Source: Bacteroidales bacterium | Lineage (GTDB): Bacteria > Bacteroidota > Bacteroidia > Bacteroidales > JALTDM01 | Reading direction: 5' to 3' | DNA length: 5,806 nt | Assembly (NCBI GenBank): GCA_027074135.1 | Contig: JALTDM010000300.1 | Coordinates: 1-5,806, forward strand | Shown here: positions 1-5,806 of the stretch, piece by piece | Position numbering within the stretch: position 1 is the stretch's first letter | Layout of the letters: every line of letters starts with the position of its first letter | Notes under the pieces: model-generated | Databases searched by the model: none | What the model saw: the letters and a program-made list of their open reading frames with translations, nothing else | What the model was told of the DNA's origin: nothing | Translations under genes and position numbers: made by a program

Positions 1-252
1 CTACAGATTGATGTAGCAAGTTATAAATACGGAGAGGAAACACTGCAATCTTTTGTATGTGATATTACCGGTTACAAAGGAGATTTGTTGTATTTCGGAC
101 TGCTAATTCTCCACGACGGACAGGAAACTTGCCGTGCAGGTGTATGCGACAATTGGAGCTATGTGTGGACCTACCGCAAAGGAAATAAATTTAAGTTGGA
201 ATTTGAGACTACGGAGCGGGGTACAGATGTGTATTTTAAGTGGCTAAAATAA
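1..252 (+). CDS. C-terminal 83 residues of an unrecognised protein (5' partial)
   Basis: Reading frame 1 is open from the first base to TAA at 250-252, giving 83 residues with no internal stop; the start lies upstream of the window. I do not recognise the family. The visible part is rich in aromatic residues and in short alternating hydrophobic stretches, which suggests beta structure. It has three cysteines, at visible residues 20, 44 and 49; the last two are five apart (C-R-A-G-V-C) and could form a disulfide or a small metal site, but that is conjecture. There is no membrane segment in the visible part. It converges on the minus-strand exporter operon with only 18 bases between the two stop codons, so it is not part of that operon. 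No strong hairpin terminator is visible between them. Codon use and the clean stop make a real gene likely; the function is unknown. Confidence 0.7.
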   Translation, partial: LQIDVASYKYGEETLQSFVCDITGYKGDLLYFGLLILHDGQETCRAGVCDNWSYVWTYRKGNKFKLEFETTERGTDVYFKWLK

Positions 253-270
253 AGTATTGGGATAATAGTT

Positions 271-774
271 TTATTCAAATTTGTTTACTATCCTGTCAAA
301 AAGGCTTACTTTACCGGTAATTATTTCTGCTTTTACGGTAGATGTGTCCAAAACATCAATAGTTTCGTTTTCGGTAGTTTTCAACTTGTGTGGTATTTTT
401 ATAACGGCAGTGTAATAACCTTCACCATCTTTTATTTGCAGAGTATGCGGAATATTTTGTAATGTAATTACAACTTGTTCATTGTATAAGTTTCGTATTT
501 TGTCAAAATTCAGGATAATCTTCTGACCACTTTTTGTTCTAACTATTTCATTTGCAGGTATTTTTACTAAAACATAAATGGTATCATTGTTTCTGAAAAT
601 AGTTGCAGTGGTTTTAATAATGTAATCATATCTAAAAAAATAACTGCCAATCAAAAGCCCTACTACTACAAAGAATATAACTGTTATTCCCCATCGTATT
701 ACTCTCGGTGGTATTTGACCGATAATGTTTCTTACTTTTTCGCTGCGAAGTTCTATATTGTCTTCCCTTTCCAT
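271..774 (-). CDS. Short HlyD-like membrane protein (reduced periplasmic adaptor of a peptide exporter)
   Basis: 167 residues, ATG start at 774. Residues 7-29 (beginning I-E-L-R-S-E) and the following membrane helix (about 27-48) resemble the N-terminus of HlyD-family secretion proteins that accompany C39 ABC transporters in Bacteroidota. Residues 65-167 resemble the C-terminal beta-barrel part of the same family: a strand, a V-R-T-K-S-G-Q-K-type turn near 78-85, a Y-Y-T-A-V-I-K-I-P strand at 120-128, and a closing A-E-I-I-T-G stretch at 149-154 followed by a short amphipathic tail. The lipoyl-like domain and the coiled-coil hairpin, which take up most of a usual adaptor of roughly 400 residues, are absent. 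No other HlyD part follows on this strand. It probably spans the inner membrane once with its C-terminus in the periplasm and partners the ABC transporter encoded upstream. The family call rests on remembered motifs, not a search. It could be a regular short subfamily or an internally deleted relic; the clean frame favours a working protein. Confidence 0.7.
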   Translation of the reverse strand: MEREDNIELRSEKVRNIIGQIPPRVIRWGITVIFFVVVGLLIGSYFFRYDYIIKTTATIFRNNDTIYVLVKIPANEIVRTKSGQKIILNFDKIRNLYNEQVVITLQNIPHTLQIKDGEGYYTAVIKIPHKLKTTENETIDVLDTSTVKAEIITGKVSLFDRIVNKFE

Positions 775-782
775 AATTTTTT

Positions 783-817
783 AATGTGCGAATTAAGTAA
801 TGTGAAAATTTGCAAAT
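783..817. repeat. Left arm of 35-nt imperfect inverted repeat
   Basis: The reverse complement of this stretch aligns without gaps to 1262-1296 with 29 of 35 identities. Matching blocks include ATTTGC, CTTAATTC against TTTAATTC, and CACATT. It begins at the last base of the four-helix gene's stop codon and ends eight bases before the HlyD-like ATG. In the minus-strand RNA the two arms could pair into a long stem that sequesters the four-helix gene in the loop. The unit AATGTG occurs twice here, at 783-788 and 799-804. Confidence 0.7.
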
Positions 818-1167
818 TATTTATTTTGCTTTTTGCTTGTGCTGATTATTGTTCCTAATATTTTTTTCAACTCCGATACATCATTCAGTAAATTACCGGG
901 ATTCGGATAATTATTTGAATACTTGCACAACAACAACCAATATTCAGTTTCGTTCAGTTCTTTTTCTGCAATTTTAAGTTTATGAATAAAATCCGCCTTG
1001 CTTTCTGCACTTTGTGATTCTCTGATATTAGCACCTATTGATGTACCGGAGCTTAATATTTGCTTTGCAATTACGAATTTATGTCCGGCTTCAAGTACTG
1101 CTGCAAATTCAATTATTTTCAGTGCAAACCTAAAACTTTTATCCAAAATAACATTACCACTTTCCAT
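817..1167 (-). CDS. Four-helix bundle protein (23S rRNA intervening-sequence protein family)
   Basis: 116 residues from ATG at 1167. The frame extends to a TTG at 1176, but the ATG three codons in is the better start and fits the family's usual beginning. The sequence has the family's hallmarks: an N-terminal D-K-S-F-R-F-A helix, then K-Q-I-L-S-S-G-T-S-I-G-A-N-I-R-E, then S-K-A-D-F-I-H-K-L-K-I-A-E-K-E-L-N-E-T-E-Y-W, and a final lysine-rich helix. Proteins of this family are encoded in intervening sequences of bacterial 23S rRNA and also as scattered solo genes in Bacteroidota; the biochemical role is poorly known. It is soluble and all-helical, with no signal peptide or membrane segment. It lies between the ABC transporter and the HlyD-like gene, reads in the same direction, and is bounded by inverted repeats, so it looks like a passenger inserted in the operon rather than part of the exporter. 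Confidence 0.9.
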   Translation of the reverse strand: MESGNVILDKSFRFALKIIEFAAVLEAGHKFVIAKQILSSGTSIGANIRESQSAESKADFIHKLKIAEKELNETEYWLLLCKYSNNYPNPGNLLNDVSELKKILGTIISTSKKQNK

Positions 1168-1202
1168 TATAAACAATATAAACTTTCAAATTCACTCATT
1201 TA

Positions 1203-1210
1203 CAAATTTA
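1203..1210 (-). promoter_or_regulatory. Possible Bacteroidota -7 box (TAAATTTG) upstream of the four-helix gene
   Basis: On the minus strand this matches the Bacteroidota -7 consensus TAnnTTTG and lies 35 bases upstream of the ATG at 1167. No TTTG is seen at the expected -33 distance. The surrounding AT-rich repeats make chance matches easy, so this is only a candidate. Confidence 0.22.
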
Positions 1211-1237
1211 CACTTTTATTTATTTCCCCATTTTCAC

Positions 1238-1252
1238 ATTCTCACATTTCCA
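1238..1252. repeat. 15-nt perfect direct repeat, copy 1
   Basis: ATTCTCACATTTCCA occurs here and again at 1286-1300, exactly 48 bases apart. It belongs to a series of CACATT units at 1235, 1243, 1291 and 1299 in the stretch upstream of the four-helix gene. Confidence 0.75.
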
Positions 1253-1261
1253 TCTTTTTTT

Positions 1262-1296
1262 ATTTGCTCATTCTCAAATTATTTAATTCTCACATT
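1262..1296. repeat. Right arm of 35-nt imperfect inverted repeat
   Basis: This is the partner of 783-817, with 29 of 35 positions complementary. It lies seven bases from the transporter's stop codon. The cassette end carries eight extra bases (TCCACATT at 1297-1304) that the left arm lacks, apparently one more copy of the CACATT unit. Confidence 0.7.
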
Positions 1297-1300
1297 TCCA
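1286..1300. repeat. 15-nt perfect direct repeat, copy 2
   Basis: Identical to 1238-1252. This copy overlaps the right arm of the inverted repeat and reaches to within two bases of the transporter's stop codon. Confidence 0.75.
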
Positions 1301-1302
1301 CA

Positions 1303-3507
1303 TTAATTCCCAAGTTCCAACTGATTTTTTACCAACCTGTAATATGCACCTTTTTTTGTCGTAAGTTCCTTATGCGTACCTACCTCCACTATTTTGCCAT
1401 CATCCAAAACTACTATCTGGTCGGCATTTTTTACGGTGCTTAAACGGTGTGCAACAACTATTACCGTTTTCCCTTTGTAAAACTCCTGCAAATTTTCTAC
1501 AATAGCCTTTTCATTATTAGCATCAAGTGCATTAGTTGCCTCGTCGAAAAACAAGAAATCAGGATTTTTATATACAGCTCGGGCAATCAATATCCTTTGC
1601 TTCTGACCTTGGCTTAAATTTTGCCCTTCGCTGCCTATTACAGTGTTATATTTTAACGGTAAACTCATTATAAAATCGTGAATGTTTGCTATTTGTGCCG
1701 CTTTTTTCAGTCGTTCGGTTTCTATTACTTCTTCGCCTTGTGCTATATTTTTTGCTATGCTTTCCGAAAAAATAAATCCGTCTTGCATTACCGCACCGCA
1801 ACGCTTACGCCACCAAACTGTGTTGAACTTACGCAAATCATATCCGCCTACTTCAATACTTCCTTCCACAGGTTCGTAATATTGCAACAACAATTTTATG
1901 AGGGTGGTTTTTCCGCTACCGCTTGCTCCCACTATTGCGGTTACCTTGCCTTCGGGAATAGTGAGATTGATATTGTTAAGCACCTTTTTTGAATGTGGTC
2001 CTTCATACTGAAAGGTCAGGTTTTTTATTACTATCGTTTTGTTTTTCAATTGAATGTCTTTGATGTTCCGCCCTTTGTTTTCGTCGTCTTTTTGGTGAAT
2101 TTCATTTATACGGTCCAGACTTATTTTGGCATCTTGGAGGTCATGAATGAACTGCACCATTTGTTCTATCGGCAGGGTCAATTGTCCTATTATATACTGT
2201 GTGGCAAGCATCATACCGAGGGTCATGTCTCCTTTGACAACAGATAATGCCGCTATGAATGTGATTATAATATTTTTTGTTTCGTTTATAAAAACATTAC
2301 CTGCTTCTTGTATTTGTTCAAGTTTGAGGGCAGAAACATTTACCTTGAATAAATCCGCCTGAATGTCTTCCCACTCCCATCGCTTCTGAAGTTCGGAGTT
2401 TTGTAATTTAATCTCTTGCATACCTTGAATGAGTTGATAGGTCTTGTTTTGTTCCTTTGCCCGGACTTCAAAAAGTTTGTAGTCTATTTCCCTTCGCTTT
2501 TTTAAGAAAAACACTATCCAAGCCGTGTATAGCAGACTGCCGGCAAAAAATATGACAAATATCTTGAAACTATACATCCACAATACCACTCCGAAAATAA
2601 TCAATGTAAAAAACGAAAATATTATGTTCAAGGTCCGCGAGGTCAAAAAGTTTTCCACTCTGCTGTGGTCTTCTATTCGCTGGAGGATGTCGCCCGTAAG
2701 TTTTATGTCAAAATACTTCATCGGCAGTTTCATAAGTTTGATGAAAAAATCGGAAATAAGCGAGATGTTTATCCTTGTGCTGATGTGTAGCAATATCCAA
2801 CGACGTATAAATTCCACCGACATACGACTGATTATCAGCATCATCTGTGCCAGCAAAATGATGTAAATAAAAGCTATGTTCTTGTTGGCAATACCCGTAT
2901 CAACAACGGCTTGGGTGAGGAACGGAAATATGAGTTGGAACAAACTACCAAGTAGTAAGCCAAGAAATAATTGGGTGAAAAATTTTTTGTATTTCAAAAA
3001 GTAAGAAAATAGAAATTTGAGGCTACGGCGGTTTGTAGTGTCGCTCCGCTGCTTGTAAAATTCACGTGTAGGTTCAAGCAAGAGGACAATACCCTTATCT
3101 TCGCCACCGGAACGAGTGCTTATCCAATGTTGCTTAAATTCGTCTTCGGTGTATTTTAATTTGCCTTTGCCGGGGTCGGCTACATAAACTACGGCTTGCT
3201 TGCGAAAGATGTTTTTAGGCTTGATGTGATAAACCACTACAAAGTGGTTCTGGTTCCAGTGGACAATGCAAGGCAACAGGGCTTCTTTTTCCAACGTCTC
3301 AAAACTAATTCTGCCACCAAGAGTCTTAAAGCCAAGTTGTTCCGCCGTCTGGCTTATTGCAAACAGCGACACACCGTCTTTTGCCATAAAAGTCATTTCC
3401 CGCAATCGATCCAGCGAGAACTCCTTGCCGTAATACTTGGCAATCATTCGCAAAGCCGTAGGCCCGCAATCCATTGCATCGGGCTGGATGTAGAGGGGGA
3501 AGCGCAT
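1303..3507 (-). CDS. Peptidase-containing ABC transporter (C39 peptidase, membrane domain, ATPase)
   Basis: 734 residues, a normal length for bacteriocin/peptide exporters that cleave a leader. The N-terminal C39 peptidase (about 1-145) has the full catalytic set: Q8 (oxyanion), C14 in D-C-G-P-T, H88 and D111 in D-P-G. The membrane domain (about 165-460) has hydrophobic segments near 175-201, 210-229, 292-311, 313-335 and 411-440. The ATPase domain (about 490-734) has Walker A G-A-S-G-S-G-K-T at 527-534, Q-loop Q575, signature L-S-Q-G-Q at 631-635, Walker B ending D655-E656, D-loop near 659-662 and H-loop H687, so it should be active. It would function as an inner-membrane homodimer that cuts a double-glycine-type leader on the cytosolic side and exports the peptide. 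Its ATG directly follows the stop of the barrel gene (TAA-ATG, no gap), which indicates translational coupling. The substrate is not encoded in the window. Peptide export is inferred from the family. Confidence 0.95.
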   Translation of the reverse strand: MRFPLYIQPDAMDCGPTALRMIAKYYGKEFSLDRLREMTFMAKDGVSLFAISQTAEQLGFKTLGGRISFETLEKEALLPCIVHWNQNHFVVVYHIKPKNIFRKQAVVYVADPGKGKLKYTEDEFKQHWISTRSGGEDKGIVLLLEPTREFYKQRSDTTNRRSLKFLFSYFLKYKKFFTQLFLGLLLGSLFQLIFPFLTQAVVDTGIANKNIAFIYIILLAQMMLIISRMSVEFIRRWILLHISTRINISLISDFFIKLMKLPMKYFDIKLTGDILQRIEDHSRVENFLTSRTLNIIFSFFTLIIFGVVLWMYSFKIFVIFFAGSLLYTAWIVFFLKKRREIDYKLFEVRAKEQNKTYQLIQGMQEIKLQNSELQKRWEWEDIQADLFKVNVSALKLEQIQEAGNVFINETKNIIITFIAALSVVKGDMTLGMMLATQYIIGQLTLPIEQMVQFIHDLQDAKISLDRINEIHQKDDENKGRNIKDIQLKNKTIVIKNLTFQYEGPHSKKVLNNINLTIPEGKVTAIVGASGSGKTTLIKLLLQYYEPVEGSIEVGGYDLRKFNTVWWRKRCGAVMQDGFIFSESIAKNIAQGEEVIETERLKKAAQIANIHDFIMSLPLKYNTVIGSEGQNLSQGQKQRILIARAVYKNPDFLFFDEATNALDANNEKAIVENLQEFYKGKTVIVVAHRLSTVKNADQIVVLDDGKIVEVGTHKELTTKKGAYYRLVKNQLELGN

Positions 3508-5806
3508 TTAAAACAAACCTTTTTTCTTTTCTTGTATTTCTGGAATGTCTTTTTCTATTGTTTTTACTTTGCCGTTGCCTATTCGGTATGTTAATTTTAA
3601 TACCATAACATTTTTAATAAATGAAACATCCGCTTCAGAGTTACTTACCACATTACCCATTTCCTGATAAGAACCCATGGTATAATTTGTCCATAAATTT
3701 ATAGGCAATATATATCCGACCATAAGTTTCAAACGATTTTTTAACATTCTTTTTTGTGCGCCAACAAGCCAATAATCAAAATCTTCAATTTTGTATCCGT
3801 AAAGGTCTAAAATTTCATAACTGTTTCTCTTATATTCAACAATAAATATTGTGTTAATCTTCCTATTCATATAGATAAGTTGGTTATGGCAATTCCAATC
3901 GTTTACTTCATTTTCGGAATGATTATGTTTTATTTTTGATTTAAAAAATTTTATGTTGCCTTTTACAAACAAGTTTTTTCCGAAAGGAATGGTTAAATTT
4001 ATTCTTATTCCTCTTTGAAAATAATCTTCAATGTTTTGGTATGTGTAGTAGATTTTTTCATTTTTTACACTTGCAACTTGTGTAATGTAGTTTTTTGAAA
4101 AATTGTAATAAGGATTTATCCTAATTAAGTTTTGAATTAAATTGAAAGACAGGTTTATTTGATTTATGTAAGCGAGTGTTAGGTCCGGATTTCCAGTTAC
4201 ATATGAATTGTGATTAAGTGCAATTGTATATGGTGATGTTTGTTCTGATGTAGGGTAATAACTTTTAACATTGTAAGTCAGGCGTATAGAAGCAAGATTA
4301 CCTATCAAATATCTGAAATTGAATAATGGATTTATAATGTTGTAGTTTTTAGTGTTCCTGTCGTTATTGATTTTATAATTTTCTGCGGCGGCACCGAATT
4401 TCAAGCCCACTTTTTTGCTTAAACTCCAATTTAAATATGAATAAATATTGTTTTTAACAGCATTATTTTCAAAAACAGTATCATTGCTTTCGCTGTATTT
4501 GTAATTAAATTCATCTTTTTGGTAAATATTACTGCCACCAATGTCAATAGCAACATTATCAGTAAAAGAATGCGAAAATTCTGCATTAAAATAAGATTTC
4601 AAACTGTTGGTAATATTATTTAATTCATTGACTAATACATCATTAACAAAAGTGTTTTGTCCCATTTCTTTTTTAGAAAAATAGAGGTTATAGTTGATTT
4701 TTAAATTATCGGCTTGATTTAAATTATTTTGGTAAAAAATGTAGTTATTTATGGCTTTGCTTTCTGAATTTGAATTTTGAAGAAAATTATTTCGGGAAAT
4801 AATCGTATCGTAAGCAATGCTTGATTCTACAACTCCATAATTGTAATTACTTTCCGTTATATTTGGATACATAATATTTGTTTGCAGACTAATACTGCTT
4901 TTAGGATTTATATAATAATCGGTACCAAAATAGAAACTATTGTCTAAAGACTTATTTTTCAATGAAAAATCATTATTTGTAAGTGAACTAATTATTTTAA
5001 TGGAATCGTCGGAATACAAGGAACTCTGGTTTGTATTGAAATTACTATAATAATCGGCAACTCCGACAAAAAAGTTAAATTTGTTGTAAGTGTAGTTGTA
5101 CAAAAATTCAAAATCATTTTTCGGAAAAATTTTGTCTTTATTATCCAAGTCAAAAAGTGCCATATCGTTAGCATACAAATCATATCCCGTATAATTCTTA
5201 AAAGTAATTATATTTATCACTGCATCATAGTTTTCCAAGCCGTATTTTCCGCTGGGATACCGAATAATTTCAATTTTCTTTATCTTTCTCGGATTGAGAC
5301 TTCTTATATAACTTGTATTTTTTTCCGTATTGTTTAGCAAAATTTTTACATTGGCGCTATTATCCACTTTTATTGTATTGGTAAGTCTATCCCGAGACAC
5401 TCCGTTTATTTTTTCCAAAATATCAGCCACCTCGGTAGCATTTTTTCTATCCTGTTCGGTAACAAGAACAACATCTTTATCTATGCCGTAACTTACCTTT
5501 GAACCTTTTACTTTTACTTCTTTGAGAGTGGTTACATCTTTTGCCAACTTAAAAACTCCCAAAAATTTATCTTGGTAGATATAGCCCGTGCTTATCGTAT
5601 CGGTTTTATATCCGATAAGTCCGAGAATTATTTTGTAATTGCCCCGACCTACATCTATAGTAAAAAATCCTTTTTTATCGGTAATACACCCACCGACCGT
5701 TTTGTTGGAGTCATTTAGCAAAATAACATTGCAATATTGAAGTCCTTTGTTGCTTTCTTTATCTTTTATTTGGCCGGAAATATTATATTGAGCAAATAAT
5801 GATATC
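3508..5806 (-). CDS. Outer-membrane beta-barrel protein, TonB-receptor-like, with carboxypeptidase-regulatory-like domain (5' partial)
   Basis: The frame is open to the window edge, giving 765 visible residues. The TTG at 5721 is an internal leucine codon, not the start. The first visible residues (I-S-L-F-A-Q, then Y-N-I-S-G-Q) look like the end of a signal peptide followed by the first strand of a carboxypeptidase-regulatory-like domain (about 7-88), which ends L-K-E-V-K-V-K. A plug-like region follows at about 98-205, with V-A-D-I-L-E-K-I-N-G-V near 126-136 and I-E-I-I-R-Y-P-S-G-K-Y near 178-188, leading to V-I-N-I-I-T. The rest is Asn/Tyr/Ser-rich alternating strands, as in large outer-membrane barrels of the OMP_b-brl_3 / TonB-dependent receptor type; the protein ends in Phe. 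It is the first visible operon gene and directly abuts the exporter. It could form the outer-membrane route for the exported peptide, in place of TolC, or act in uptake or immunity; the sequence does not decide. The gene is visibly more AT-rich than the transporter gene. Confidence 0.88.
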   Translation of the reverse strand, partial: ISLFAQYNISGQIKDKESNKGLQYCNVILLNDSNKTVGGCITDKKGFFTIDVGRGNYKIILGLIGYKTDTISTGYIYQDKFLGVFKLAKDVTTLKEVKVKGSKVSYGIDKDVVLVTEQDRKNATEVADILEKINGVSRDRLTNTIKVDNSANVKILLNNTEKNTSYIRSLNPRKIKKIEIIRYPSGKYGLENYDAVINIITFKNYTGYDLYANDMALFDLDNKDKIFPKNDFEFLYNYTYNKFNFFVGVADYYSNFNTNQSSLYSDDSIKIISSLTNNDFSLKNKSLDNSFYFGTDYYINPKSSISLQTNIMYPNITESNYNYGVVESSIAYDTIISRNNFLQNSNSESKAINNYIFYQNNLNQADNLKINYNLYFSKKEMGQNTFVNDVLVNELNNITNSLKSYFNAEFSHSFTDNVAIDIGGSNIYQKDEFNYKYSESNDTVFENNAVKNNIYSYLNWSLSKKVGLKFGAAAENYKINNDRNTKNYNIINPLFNFRYLIGNLASIRLTYNVKSYYPTSEQTSPYTIALNHNSYVTGNPDLTLAYINQINLSFNLIQNLIRINPYYNFSKNYITQVASVKNEKIYYTYQNIEDYFQRGIRINLTIPFGKNLFVKGNIKFFKSKIKHNHSENEVNDWNCHNQLIYMNRKINTIFIVEYKRNSYEILDLYGYKIEDFDYWLVGAQKRMLKNRLKLMVGYILPINLWTNYTMGSYQEMGNVVSNSEADVSFIKNVMVLKLTYRIGNGKVKTIEKDIPEIQEKKKGLF
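3518..3525 (-). promoter_or_regulatory. Possible ribosome binding site for the ABC transporter inside the barrel gene
   Basis: The minus strand reads AAAAAAGG, ending ten bases before the transporter's ATG and lying within the last codons of the barrel gene. It is weak, but together with the TAA-ATG junction at 3510-3505 it supports start by re-initiation or coupling. Confidence 0.3.

Larger units (their letters stand above)
785..1302 (-). mobile_element. Putative intervening-sequence-like cassette carrying the four-helix bundle gene
   Basis: This 518-base unit holds one gene plus repeat-rich flanks. It starts TGTG and ends CACA, and TTAA lies directly outside both ends (781-784 and 1303-1306); the right TTAA contains the transporter's stop codon. 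Near-terminal inverted repeats of 35 nt match at 29 positions. Taking out the unit with one TTAA copy would leave the transporter stop six bases before the HlyD-like ATG, a normal operon spacing. It encodes no transposase, so it would depend on other functions if it moves. TTAA is palindromic and also continues the inverted repeat, so it cannot be proven to be a target duplication. The alternative is a static gene with repeat-rich flanks. Confidence 0.45.
1168..1302 (-). other. Repeat-rich noncoding leader of the four-helix bundle gene
   Basis: This 135-base intergenic stretch separates the transporter stop from the four-helix ATG. Read on the minus strand it is strongly purine-rich, made of loosely repeated AATGTGA / AAATTTG-like units with long A runs; on the plus strand it is pyrimidine-rich. 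No conserved small ORF and no GG-leader peptide is seen. It holds the right inverted-repeat arm, the 15-nt direct repeats and a possible promoter element. Confidence 0.6.

Noticed and set aside
253..270. Bidirectional terminator between the converging genes
   Set aside because: Only a four-base-pair A/T stem can be drawn near 256-268, too weak to call.
1168..1176. TTG start for the four-helix protein at 1176
   Set aside because: The ATG at 1167 gives the usual family N-terminus; a TTG three codons earlier has no visible ribosome binding site in its favour.
775..1302. GG-leader precursor peptide hidden in the intergenic stretches
   Set aside because: The gaps at 775-816 and 1168-1302 are filled by repeats and contain no small ORF with a leader and a GG site.
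783..1304. CRISPR array suggested by the repeated CACATT units
   Set aside because: The units are only 6-15 nt, irregularly spaced and A/T-rich, with no uniform spacers and no cas genes.
781..1306. Insertion sequence with its own transposase
   Set aside because: The only gene in the unit is the four-helix bundle protein, which has no transposase-like residues.
998..1443. Two overlapping plus-strand ORFs across the four-helix gene and its flank
   Set aside because: They lie antisense to a well-recognised four-helix bundle gene and run through pyrimidine-rich repeats; their proteins have no domain-like pattern.
1678..2866. Several plus-strand ORFs of 65-113 codons
   Set aside because: All are antisense to the transporter gene, whose frame carries every expected ABC motif; they are shadows.
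3196..3594. Plus-strand ORF of 132 codons spanning the transporter/barrel junction
   Set aside because: It is antisense to the C39 peptidase domain and the end of the barrel gene, with no recognisable features.
4992..5183. Minus-strand 63-codon ORF inside the barrel gene
   Set aside because: It is a different frame of a continuous, well-supported 765-residue coding frame.

Overview
The window looks like Bacteroidota DNA. It is AT-rich, has weak or absent Shine-Dalgarno sequences, and carries an outer-membrane barrel with an N-terminal carboxypeptidase-regulatory-like domain of the kind common in that phylum. It also has a short HlyD-like protein with a Bacteroidota-style N-terminus and a '23S rRNA intervening sequence'-type four-helix bundle gene. 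The species cannot be named from this sequence.

Layout: 1-252 (+) is the 3' end of an unrecognised gene that converges, across 18 bases, on a minus-strand operon filling the rest of the window. In transcription order (right to left) the operon holds four genes. First is an outer-membrane beta-barrel protein, 5806 to 3508; its 5' end lies outside the window and the tail of a signal peptide is just visible. Second is a C39-peptidase ABC transporter, 3507 to 1303, whose ATG directly abuts the barrel's stop codon. Third is a four-helix bundle gene, 1167 to 817, inside a repeat-bounded cassette. Last is a very short HlyD-like membrane protein, 774 to 271.

The three envelope proteins suggest a leader-peptide-cleaving exporter. 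The ABC protein would remove a double-glycine-type leader and pump the peptide across the inner membrane, and the short HlyD-like protein could be its periplasmic adaptor. The barrel may be the outer-membrane part or may act on the product in some other way. No precursor peptide and no TolC homologue are visible here.

The most interesting structure is the four-helix cassette. It is bounded by 35-nt imperfect inverted repeats (29 of 35 positions match) and ends in TGTG...CACA, with TTAA on both sides. It sits exactly between the transporter stop and the HlyD-like start. The transcript could fold into a long stem that loops out the gene, much as intervening sequences do in 23S rRNA, but here within a protein-coding operon.
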